Translations under genes and position numbers: made by a program
DNA from: Porites lobata
Taxonomy: Eukaryota > Cnidaria > Anthozoa > Scleractinia > Poritidae
Assembly (NCBI GenBank): GCA_942486035.1
Contig: CALNXK010000023.1
Location: 1,836,001-1,900,000, forward strand
Length of the DNA: 64,000 nt
Reading direction: 5' to 3'
The notes under the pieces: model-generated
The model's database searches: none
Told to the model about the DNA's origin: nothing
Seen by the model: only the letters and a program-made list of their open reading frames with translations
Shown: positions 15,201 to 28,100 of the stretch, in pieces
Position numbering within the stretch: position 1 is the first letter of the stretch
Layout of the letters: each line of letters opens with the position of its first letter

Positions 15201-16090
15201 CATCCTAAAGGAGGAAATATAAAACTGTTACACCAAAACTGTTGGAAATTTTATGTCACGAAACTTTGCAATCAGCAAAATTGTTGTCACGAAACGCTTG
15301 CGTCAACACTAAATCCTACGCGAAGAGATAAAATACTGTTACACTAAAACTATTGTTAATGTCACGTCACGAAATGCATCAACACTGCATCCGTCAAAGG
15401 GAGAGATGCACTGTTATTACACCAAAACTTTTGCTGCCTGCTCAAAAGGTGTTCCTAAACAAGTGTGATTAGAAAATAGTTCTGACAAGTAGATCTACAA
15501 CAGTTTGTAACTGGTCTACTACTTAACCCTTAAAACCCTAATATCAACATTCAAATTCTCACTTGTCCCTGTAAGTTTCCTACAGTAGTAGTGGAGAGAA
15601 GTTGTCGAAGAATCAGTTAGATTCATCATATGTGATCATGTCCTAAATTCTTATCACATGTCTGTTTTAAAAGCATTGATATTACAAGGAGAAATTTGAT
15701 GCTGATCACTATTAGTGGCTTTTAAAGGGTAAAACTCGCCTCGTTCAAATCAGGGGAACCTCTCTTCAGCTCTCCTGCCATCACTAAAACAGCCTTTAAT
15801 GCACGGAGACCAAAATCGTAATGAGACTGCTTGGATAGCTGTCCGGATGCCAGCTTGTACAGAACTGTCATCTTTTTGGCCAGAACCTGCAAGCACAACT
15901 AGGTATCAAGGAACTTCCTTTCAAAGAGGGCCATTTAGCGAACAAAGATCGTTGTCATTGTAGCTGCCTTGAAAGGGCCAGGTCACGATACGTTCGATAA
16001 TTGATATTATTTTCGTTGATTGCGAACTGTGATCTACCTTTTATTGACAAAAAACAGGGACAAATAAAAAATTAATTAATTAATAATAAC

Positions 16091-16126
<36 letters not shown>

Positions 16127-19100
16127 TCCTTAATATCATAAGATCGGGCCAATGTTTTTCAAGTTCGCTTAACTAAAATCTGCTTAAATTTTCCCATGTC
16201 AAACAGCCGTGCCCCCTTTTGCATTTTGCATTTTTGTGTTCTTTTACAGTTCCAACCTGTCATCTCGATATTTCAGTAAAGTGCTGAAATTTACCTAAAA
16301 TTGCGCTTCCTCACCCCTTTCAGAAATGCTGAACTAACTCCTTACGCTGATTACCTTAGCCATTAAGAATCCTTCAGAGAAAAGCATGATCTCGCAGATC
16401 TGTTGTAAATCAGGAACAATACACACTACAGGTCTGAAGAGAGCTTTGACACTCTCAGGGAGCTCTGTACGGCCTGCATAACCAGGGTTCATGGTGATGA
16501 AAATCCCCATGCGACCATCTAATGCTATCTCGGTACCTTCAAACTGATAAATGAAATGCATACTTGTTAGGAGAAAACGGGTTCGAGAATGTCTAATAAA
16601 ACAGTCCGTGGTTTTTGCGAGGTCTTGTAAGACGAATTGCGCATTTGAAATTTTCACTCTACCCGGGGAGAAAGAAACATTAGACCTGCTCTGGTACCTT
16701 CTCCATCAGCCAACTGATGAGATTGAAAATCGTAAACCAGACGCTTAGAGTAACATTCTAAACAGCAGCATCCCAATCTGGTTAGCAAGAAGTTTTGCAA
16801 CATTTCTGATGATACCGTAGCCTGCGAACGCGGACGTATTTCCGGTCGTCGCTTCTCGGGTAGAGAGAAGCGACTACCGGAAATACGTCCGCGTTCGCAA
16901 GAACGTTTGTGAATTTTAAAGAGCAACGTTTTCTAGTAGTAAGCCTCCTCTTTTGGTGACTGAGACAGTTCGAAAACTTGCTTGGAAACGATGAGATAAA
17001 CCCACAGATAATCACTCGCAAAAAGGACAAAATCAAGAAAATTGTTTAATTAGATGGTGGATAGTGCTTGGGGAAATAAACCACACTAACGCACTACGCG
17101 AAAGGTTCCATCTAAAAGCCACGCCCAAGTTTACATCCACAAACAGTTTGATCCACATTACATGTAGCTTCCCACGCAGTCTTATGGGGTCGTCATGCAT
17201 TCCTGTTCGTGCGGCAGGAACGCGTGACGAACCCCTAAGAACGTCTGCGTGGGAGGCTACTTTACATGCCACACACAGAGCAAAAGAATAAACAGAGGTG
17301 TTACCTGTAGTCTCTTGAGGTGGTTGCTGAGTGAGTTTTGCAGTGTTTTGATTTGAGTAGAGATGACAGACAACACAGAAACGTCAATACGGTTGAACTC
17401 ATCAAAACAACCCCAGGCGCCACACTGTGCTAGGCCCGAGAAGATTTTGCCAATAGACTGGGGACAAACAAACGCAGAAAAAAAAGACATAATGAAAGTC
17501 CGTTAGTGCGACCACCCAACGGGCATAAAAATCTAGTGCCATAAACAACCTCATCTCGGATGAGGACATGGCTGAATGTTTTCCGGTCGAAAGAAATTTG
17601 TTTAGAAAGCAGTCGTCGTAAAAAAATGATAGGCGATGCCAGTTAAGTCAGGCACAACTACATCATGAATTAGTATCATGTCACGCATATTCACTGTCAC
17701 ACAATCTTCATTGGTTTGTCAATTGTCATTCACCTTGTAGTCCATGCCCTCTCCACAGTTGGTAACGACACACAATAATCCTAAAGCTTTGGCCAGATCC
17801 TTGACTGTCTCGGTTTTTCCTGTACCAGCGGGTCCTGCAGGGGCACCGCCAAGGTACATGGACAAGGCCTAATATAACACATGAAATAATTCAGTTAGCA
17901 TTGGAATCATCAAACTCGCACTCATGCTCTCAGTCAGTGAATCTTGCAATCACAGCCCAACCATCCGCAGGGAGCTCAAACTACGGCTATTTTGAGTGAC
18001 GCACGGCAACCGGAAGTGTCAGGCTTTTTCCCTTTTTATGTGCCTTGATGCTACCAAATTTGTTTTACTAAATTTCTTTACTCTCATGGAGACGATTTAC
18101 CCGGAAGTTTGGGAAGAATGCAAAAAGTCCACTTCCGGCTGGCGTGCGTGCCGTCGCTCTAAAATGCCCTTCCTTAAGCTTCCTGCTCTAGCATCTTTTA
18201 CCTGTGAGATAGTGAGGTAGATTCTGTCAGTCAGAGGAGTGATAACTAGTCTGCCATTCAGTCCCATGTACTCGTATCCGTATCCAAACTCTCCTGTGCA
18301 CTGACGCACCATCAACTCATCAGGTAGCTGGTCCCAATAGAACCTCAACTGACTCTCCCACTCAAATTCACGAGTGTCCATTATACTACAAGAAAACACA
18401 ATCATGAATTTTCAACACTGAACAAACATGTCGCTAACAACTGTAACTTTATGGATTACATTAATCATTTACTTGTCTTGCTGCCAGTTTACACATATTC
18501 AATTCCTCGTCATCTTCGAGTATATTACGAACTAAAAATTCACCTGCTTTCCACTTGCGTTGCGATTGGACTTTGCAAAGCTCAACATTAGGATACTGGC
18601 CGCGTTAGCAAACCGCATGGAAAACTCCGCACCCATATCAGTGTTTTCTGTGGTCCACACTTAGCATCGAAAACGTATTTCCGAAATATCGAAAGGTTTC
18701 TTACCCGGGTAATTCCAGGAAGTGTCCACTTCTCAGTGCACTTAGATCAATAACGCCAGCGATACTACGACATTCGACACTCTCGTTTTTTTCCAGCCAT
18801 TTTTAAAGCTAGTAAAAACGTCATGCATGAATACTCAGTTGTCAGCGTTTTCGAAAACCTCCGTTTTCGTTCGTCTCCACACTGAGAAGACAGACCTCCG
18901 TTTTTTATCAGCGTTTTCGTTCGTCTCCATACTGAGAAGACAGACCTCCCTTTTTTAAAGACTCCACTTTCCAAAACGTTTCCGAAAATCTCCGCTTTCG
19001 TAAAACTTCCTAATGATCGTTTTAGTGTGGACGTAAAGTCACCTGTGGACTGGGCCGTCTGACACTAATGCATACACACCTGTCTCGAACAAAACTGTCG

Positions 19101-22100
19101 ATGATGTCTCGGGCGTGAACTTCAATAATCAACACCGTGTTGAACTTCTTGCGGTCATTCTTAGTCAAGGCTGGTTCACGAACCTGTGTCGTAAACAAAC
19201 AATGCGTTTTTTAATTTAACTACACCTTCAACCAACCCTTGGAAGCACTTGAAGTAAAAGGAACTGTACAGTGCGGGGTCTGAAAAAACGTTTTTCGGGC
19301 CCTTTGGGTCTCAATTTGGTCTAAAAATTAGGGGCCAGGGCCTCCCCTGGATCCACCACTGCTGTAATTTGTTTACCTACAGAAAACCATTAGGAGCCAA
19401 GTCTTCGTACGTTCCAGATCGAGTTGCAATTTAGAAAGTGTTGACTACTGAGGAGAGGGAAACATCGAGTATCCAAACAAAAACTTCAAAGAGCAAGGAC
19501 GAGAATCAACAAAAGATACAACCCACTTATGTTGTAGCCTCTGCGATTCGAACCTAAGCCACACTGGTGGGAGGCGCCACTATAGCTTCCCGGAAAGAAA
19601 GGACCTTGTCAGTCAAACACGAGGACGAATGTCCAATTAGAATATCCAAGCATTAAGATATGGTGTAATACTTTACTGAAATAAGCTCAGCAATCCCAAT
19701 TTCGGATATCCAAACTATCTTCCCGCTCTTTTCGTCAGACCCACTAGCAGTGTGTCTAACTAATAGCATCCCACGCAGATGTTTTCAAAGGAAGGCTCTC
19801 CCGATAACATTATTAACAAACCTTCGTCACAAGGTCACTGATCTGTCTGTGCATCTTTCTGGCGTAGTTTTTCATGCCCATTTTGTCGCCCTTCTTTACT
19901 TTACGGAACACATCTTCCACCTCCCAAGTCCACCAGACTTGGTTTCCAGCTAGTACAACCATACCTTGATAAGCCATCATCCAGTCGATCCTGAAAATCG
20001 AAAATGAGTGGATTGCATTGAGCGAAGATAGTTTATTTTATCTTGTTGAATGCAATTCATCGCTGTGGCGTTTGGCGTGACTGAGAACGTACTAAGAAGG
20101 GGGGAGAGGGCAAAGGTTGCAGCAGCCTTAACGAGGTTGCCTCAGCACCAGGCGCAAGGTTTCTTAAAACCCCTGGGTTGCAGGCGTTCGAAATTGTGGC
20201 TTCTTTAGTGGAAGATGTTGTTGAAGAGAACTCATTTTCCTCCAAGGCTTTAAAAGTGAACGTTGCCGAGAATTGCTGTTCACGATTTAGCACGGAAAAC
20301 AGTGATCGTAATTGGTTGGGCCTACCGCTCTGAAGACTGGTATCAGATCAACTGAGGTAACAAGACAGCTGTATTACAGAGTGGGTCTTGTTAAGCTTTG
20401 TAGCTTTCCTTAGTACAGTATTGTCTACCTCGGCATGTCTCCACCATATTTATAGATGGCTTCCTTGGTGATGAGCCTGTTGGTCCTCCTCATCTCATTC
20501 AGCACATTTGTCATCCAATCCTCCACCCGCCCCTCGGCAGCCACTGGCTGTCTGAAGTCCATCACCTCTCCTTCACCACTGATCATAGCGCCGGCCAGAA
20601 TCTCCTGGCCAGTGCCTTCTTCAAACCGAAGCTTGGCGATGTTGTCAAACATCTAAACAATAAATGAACAGATCGAGAGTATCAGCCGGGGTTTGTCTCC
20701 TGTGCTGACCGAAACGAGCTATCATAACGTTGATCAGTTTTTATTTTGTTTTGTGTTACTCTTGAATCAGCCAGATTGTTCGGAAGTTGGATAGCGCTAT
20801 CCACCAGTTAAATTACAATCCAGCACATAAATAAACAAACATGTAAAATGATATTAATAAATAAATAGGTAAATAGCGATTTAGAGGTAGCACATTCACT
20901 GACCTAGTGGTTCTCCGTATACCTGATTCCTGGTCGAATTGGAATTTGGAAATGTTGTTTTTTGAAAACCGGAGTACCCCAAGAAACACCTCTTCGGGCA
21001 AAGGATAGAACCAACCACAAACTCAACCCACATATGACGTCCACGCTGGGAAATGAATTCGGGAAAAATTGATGGGACGCGAGTACTTTATTTATTCAAC
21101 GGATAACAGTACACACCTTTCGTACAACTTGTGCCTGGAGCAGACTCCATAGCAAACAACAAGAGACATAAACCGGCAATTTGTCCTGTTCTTGGGGAAG
21201 CTTAGATGAAGGCCAAATTGATAATAGCTCGTTTACGTGTCATAATTCTTATTTGAAAACGCTATAAGAAAGCTAAATTTCACTTGTTTACTACACCAAA
21301 CTTCTCTTGTTTATTCAGTTAACAAGCAGAGTTACCAGGCGAACACAATTCTTAGCATTTCAGGAGGCATTTTCACACACGCGAGAGTCGGAAAAACATT
21401 AATTTTCGTTCTAATACTAGATACAGTTATCAAAGGAGCATGATAAAATACCTTGATCATGTGTTCTTGCACGCACTGTGGATCATGGCTTCCCAGAATA
21501 GAAAGCAGTTCATCATCAGAGATAAAGAAGAACCGTGGAAAGGCATTCCTCTTAGAGTCCAGGTAATCATTCAAACTCTTCTGACACTTTTCCAAACCGG
21601 TGACTAACATCTGAAGTTGTTCCAGACGACTGGCGGCGTGACAAGCTTCCAACACTTTGGGATTCTTGGCTGTGTCATTCATGATCTGAAAGAGATGCGG
21701 TGTACATTATTGAAATATGGACATAGAGTATAGGAAGCTGCCGAAGTAAGTGTAGCCTGTTCCAGGTATTCAGTTTGTGGGGACGGCGCAAAGAAATGTG
21801 AGCAAGAAAAACAGCAAGGGGGTGGGGTAAGGGATGAAAGTTCTCCCCCCTCCCCTCCCCCTCTATCTAAACGCCTGGGACAGGCTGATTAATTCGTGAA
21901 AATGAATGGACTGAAAAAGACAAAATTCAATTATTCTACCTTCTTGAAAGTTTTATCAATGTCGTCGAATTTCTTGGCCTCTTCTGGCAGCTGTGCTCTG
22001 ATATCTCCGCCAATGAAAATGCTTTCTAGATACATCCACTTTCTTTGCACAACCATCCACACCTAAAAACAACACAAGCATCAATTGAATGAGGGTGTAT

Positions 22101-25100
22101 GGAACACCTGTGAGCAATGTTCTGATATAAATATACATAACAATTGAGACGATGATAAAATTCACTGGAGAAAATACTCTGACTCATACACCCGATTAAA
22201 TGAAAAGTTGCTTTCAACCTCGTTCCCAGGATGCTTTGGGCATTGGGCAACTGCGCACTGGGAGGCTATTGTGTGGCGGACATTTAACCCTTTAAGTCCC
22301 AATAAGAGTTATCCACATCAATCTTCTCCTAATAATACCACTACTTGATCAAGAGGAAAGGTAACGAGAATCAATAAAATGATCACCTACATAAGCATGC
22401 TTTCATCTTTTATCAAATTCTTTCAACTAATTATTTAAGAAAATGTTTGGAGATCAGTGTAGAGGTATTGTAAGTGGATATCACGGCTTAAAGAGTTCAG
22501 CAAATCATTGCAATGAGTTCCCTATGCCCAAATGCCCAATGTCCTATTGCCAAAGCAACCTTTATTGAATAACAAATGTATTGCCCCAACCTCTGTTTCA
22601 AAGCAAGGGTAAGTTTGAAGCCATTGGTACGAAAAAGATTTTGTATTCTCATGCAGATAAAACTCATTTCCACAAGAAATGTTTTGCACTTATTCTCGAT
22701 TTGACAGTAAGAGTTTCTGGATCTCGAAATTAACCTATACTATAACTAGCTTAATGAGCAAGCAGTATCATTCTCACCTCGACAACCTCTCCAATATGTG
22801 ACAGGCTTTTCTCCCACTTGTTTACCGTTTCCAAGAAAGGACCAACAAACCTTGAGGCGGACATGCTTTGTAGATTCATTGCATTATCATCCAGAATCTG
22901 CAGGATTTCATCGACAGATCCCAAGATGAAGCCTCTTTCTTGTGTTCCCTTCATGAATTTGGATACCGTGAATTTCATAGTACCCCAGGTGTCAGACACT
23001 TCACTGATGCCTTTCTCGATGCCAAGCTCCTTTGTGGCACTAGCAGTGATGTCACCGATAACATCCTGAAACTTGTGCAGCTCCATGGCGAACATGTTTT
23101 GGAGGGTGAAGGTGTCGGGATTGAGGTCAAACTTCATGCCCGTCATCTCCATTAGCTTCTTCCAGTGACTAATGAGAAAAGAAACGGATTAATTCTCTGA
23201 GCCCTTGAAGCCCCAATAGTGATCAGCAACTAATTTCTCTCAACAGTAACACTGCCAGATCAAACAGACAGGTCATGAGAATAAAACAAACACCAAAGAT
23301 GAAAAGTCTTGAAGTTTGAACAAATTCTCTCACAGCCTGCGTAGCAGGCGCTTGGGAGTAATGGGCGCAGGAAAGAACAGAGCGCGCGAGGGAGACACGC
23401 GTGTCTCTCTTGCGCACCATGTTCTTTCCTGTGCCCATCACTTCCAAGCGCCGGTTACACAGGTTACTGTTCTCTCAAGAAGTACCATACGAAATGAATG
23501 AAGAACAAACAGGAGAACGTACATGTTGATATCGGGTCTTAAAGGGTTAACAACATTCAACGACTTAGCAAAATCAGCAGGACCAGTAATTTAACTCAGA
23601 ACGCGGATCTGGACAATTAATTTTTGGACTTCTAAATTTGCTTACAAAGGAAGAAGTGTTCCCCAATCTGTGCTCTATGCTTTCCTGGCACTGTGTGTTA
23701 AAAAAGTTTTCAAAATATTATGATTGCCCAGACTAAATTTGTTTAAGACCACGGTTTTGATAAACACCACCTTAACTTTGCTTAAGCCGGTAACTGGACC
23801 ACAGCCTTTTTCCGGCTAATACTTCGCAATAAGCATAGCTGAAAATCGAACAGAAAATAGACAGAACAAGTAAATTGTGTTACTGACCGTTCCCTTAGAG
23901 CCTCATTCTTCAAATCAGAGAAAAGTGGAATAGAGTTCTTAAATTCCTTCATCTTCTCTTCAAGGATATGACAGAGTGGAAGAGCCTTGACCTCCCTAGG
24001 CAATCTCTTGAGCTGTTTTATAAAGCCATCAATGCCGTCGGACAACACTGATACATCAAGATTAGCCCACAGTGTGTTGGCCCACTCATCACGAGCCGCC
24101 TGTTGAATCAGAGGGAATCAATTAGTCTGCCGGCAAGTTCTCCGTTAGGGAAATATCGGGAGACGTCACGCGCGAGCAACGCGACTCGCTCGGCACTCGA
24201 AAGGAGAGCTTGCTCAAAGGCCAAAAATCAATTGTCAATTACACTTTGGCCCGTAAATACTGATAACAGTTTTAAGTTTATGTTTAAAAAGAAACATCGT
24301 TACGAGAGAAAAGAGGTTGCTACAGTAGCATGACCTACAATTAAAAAATGAAATTTATATTTCTTTATTTACCCTCGGCAGTATTTTACTTAACATGGTT
24401 AAGAATCCTAACTGGCCACAGACAAATCAGATGGCAATTTTACAAGCGTGGTCGAGGATTTATATTTGGGACCACCATGAACAAATCCAGCTAGCGGTCA
24501 GGGCTGGACTAGAATTTTGGGCTTGCGGATTACTAGTCCAGCGTTCTAACCGCTCAGCCACGCTGCCTCCTCTTTATTGCCTTATAAATTTCCTTACTTT
24601 CTGATTCTCATAGATTGAGAAAATCTGATCCAATCCCTTCAGTTCTTTCTCCATCTCAAGCAGCTCAGGGTACAAGGTGATGGATAAACCAAACAGTTTC
24701 TCAGCATTGGCCAACTCTTGACGCTCCTTTTCAAAATTAGCAAACTCTTCTTTGAACTTCTTGAGCAGTTCCACGCCTGAAAGAAGAGAGTTACTGAAGT
24801 TAAGAACCCAACCAAAAAATACATTTATTCACAACTGCTACGAGCAGTTAACTATAAATTTCTAAAGTCTTTGCGATCAACTTCTGGTTTACAACACTGC
24901 AGGAAAAGTGACATTATCTACCCTAAAATGTGGCCGATGGAGAAAAGATATCCTTTTGGCTTTATACCCAACAATTGGAGGGCAATTTACAGGCTAAAAC
25001 ACTGTTTATATATTAATATAATGGCCAAATCCTCGTACATCGTGCCTGTCGAATACCAAATGGAGAAGTAATTCAAAATGCTAAACTTTCGAGGATGTTA

Positions 25101-28100
25101 GGCGGAGAATATGGTAGCCTACGAGCATATTGCGTATCCTTTCGCATGACTTCTCGCGACTTCCCCGAATGGAGAGCTTGCTCGCAGACTAAGATTAGTG
25201 GAGAATCCTTTACCCAAAAACACAATATCACCAAATATACTCAACTCAGGCCTGGGAATCAATCATTACGGAGCTTAAGCAACAGCGTTTTTGAGCGACG
25301 GACGTCAACCGGAAGTGGACTTTTTGAATCACCGGGCAGTGGTTTGGTTCAAACTCTCGGGTAAATCGTCTTAATAAGAGAAAAGAAACTTAGCAATACA
25401 AATTTGTTAGCGTCAAGGCATATAAAAAGAGAGAAGGCTTCACTTCCGGTTGACGTGCATCGCTTAAGCTCCCTTAAAATTGCCAAACTAGAGTCCAGTG
25501 CATCTTGAGAGTTAAACTGTCTGAAAGCTTCAAAATACTGTATTACCTGCATCTAAGTCTGTACCAATAGAATTTGGTCCTTCATTTATGAAGCTCTCTT
25601 TAAATTTAGATATGTCTGTGGAAAAGTCAGCCACTTGCTCTTGAGTTATCTAAAATATATAGATACGATATAAATAAGATGATAATTGAATGTCACATGA
25701 GATATAAACCAGTAATTACTAACTAGGGTATATCTTTTTAAGACAAACTTACGTTCTTGGGCATTTAAAGTTTCAAATAAGACTAATTTATTCTCAGTGG
25801 CTTACTTTTTCATATAACTTACAACATATTGAAATCACAGTCATATAGTCATAGAGTCATAACAGGAATCTTACTTCAGTGAACTTCTTCTTTACAGACA
25901 CCAAACTGGCATCCACTCGGCGAGATTCCAAGAAGAGATCATCCCATGCTTGCGTTACGTTCGTAGATAACTCCAACTCACCCTCAGGAACCTTTCAAGT
26001 AAGACCACATTTATTTCATTACATTATTACACACTGTACTCACAGTCTGTCTTCTCACTGGCCAATATCCTACAGTTTATTTTGCAAATCAGCGCAACCT
26101 ACAGATAAGTCAGTTATCTTCTAATCTGTAGGTTGCGCGAGCAATGCATGATTTCTAAGCGCAATGTCAAACTGTGTTCCGTGGGATGGTAACTAAGTTT
26201 GGTCCCCGTGGTGAACAGTATCAAATTTCTCCTGACAATATTACTACCAGATCAATAAACCTCTTTACCGATACGGCGGCCATATTAAATTTTTTTAGAT
26301 TTAAGGAGTATTATGGGATGCCCAGGGGGCACTCGCCCAGTATTTACACGCTCTTTTTGGGCAAAAAGAGAACTTCAATGTATATTTCGCGGGAAAAGGC
26401 AATCATAATTAAATCCAAACACGGCACAACGGTCTTTTCTTCCCATTACAATTTTTTTTCCTAGGAAAACTTAAAGAAAAATTAAGCCGAAAAGCGAGCT
26501 TAAATACTGAGCGAGTATATCGGATCGTGCCCACTGGGTATGAAATAATACTCCTTAAAACTAATTAATTCAATATGGCCGCCGTATCGGTAAAAAGGTC
26601 TATTGTACAGATGAAGAGAATGAATGAAGTGATCATCACTGACGAAATGTCTTGATGTTTGAACTAATTCTCACACACAGTACAATAAGAAACATAAGGA
26701 GAACAGTGAGGGGAATATACATGTTGAAATTGGGGCTTAAAGGGTTAATATTTGAATCGGTTTTTGTGATATTCAGAATAATCAAGCAAGAGGTAAGTGT
26801 TACCAGCCAAGGCCTTCACAAAACTCAGCTAATAATTGTCTGAAATCACTTTTTTATTACTATTGTGCTGTTAAGTCTAAATAGAAATCTGGTACTCAGC
26901 GTGTACGGCTATAGAACGACAGCGTAAATCATACCCGCTGTGCACTCACTAAACCCGACTAGTCTTTACTTCGGTTAACGCCAAATCTTGACACTCAGAT
27001 AAAGACTGTAGTCGAGAAACCAAAAACAAAAAGCATACTTTGAAAACCCAACGCAAACACATGAAGAGTTCGCCATAATTGTATTATTTCCTGCTATGCG
27101 TGTCTTGCCAAAGCCGGCGTTACATTTGTAAGTAGTGAATTCGAGCGAAAATTACCTGCCAAAAAAGCGCGACACCATACACATATGGGGCGAAAAAATA
27201 ATATCAACAAGGTTAATGAGAGGTTGTGATTTTGTATTGAAAACTTCAATTTTTGTTACCCTTTCCTGCGATTTCAACGGTCAGGTTTGGTATTCACGAC
27301 TCGAGCGCGATTTTCGGGGCGCGCAGGAGAAGCGACAAAATCGCGGCATCTGTGAACTTTGCAAGTCTAGTTATGTCTAAATGGAGTTATCAAAAACAGT
27401 TCCCCTTTACTTAACTGATATGAAACTCTTCCCATACCCAAAGCTCTCTCAGAAGTTTGTCTTCTTACCTCAATATCATACATGAGTAGGGTTCTGTATC
27501 TTTCTTGCAAGTCCACGTAGCGCAGCTCCACCTCAAGAGATTTGTCTCTGATGTCTGCAATCACACGCAGCACAAACTTCAGGTCTTCCAGTGTGTTTGG
27601 AGGACGTTTCAGATCCTCTGTTAACCCCTAAAGAAAAAAAACAACATGGCAGATAAAGAAAAAATGGCAGTTTTGTTATCTACTACCAGTACTTGAAAGC
27701 CATAGAATCACAGGAGGTTACAGATCTTGGAACGACTACAAACGAGCTTGCAACTCCAACCCCAGGGAAGTTTAACTTACGATAACCTACCCTGGGCCTA
27801 CCAAACAATAGCCTGTTCCACGCGTTCAGATAGTAGAGCGCGTGAGAAAAATTGACGACGAAAAAAAACGAACGGGCGGCTATCTCTTCCGCTCGTACGG
27901 CTTAACTCACTCCCCACCATCTGAGCAACGCGCGACAGGGCTTTGGAATGCGCATTAAAACTCCCCGCCATTCGATTTTCAAAATGGCGGACGACGCGCT
28001 GTCATTCTGACGGCTATTTGCGACATGAACATATTCTGTTTTTGTTTTGGGTTTGATCGACGGCACAAATCGGAACGGTGGTGTGATTTTAATGAAGCGA

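Noticed and set aside
15286..15435. CRISPR-like or satellite array
   Set aside because: Three unequal degenerate units derived from the neighbouring exon boundary in an animal gene; not a spacer array.
24530..24573. A tRNA gene
   Set aside because: The A box is good but the anticodon arm, B box and acceptor pairing are not preserved; the SINE reading fits better.
18000..25550. Similar short peptides (LFMCLDATKFVLL and LFICLDANKFVLL) in two places
   Set aside because: Both come from the two copies of one MITE (17,971 and 25,268); the similarity is at DNA level and no gene is implied.
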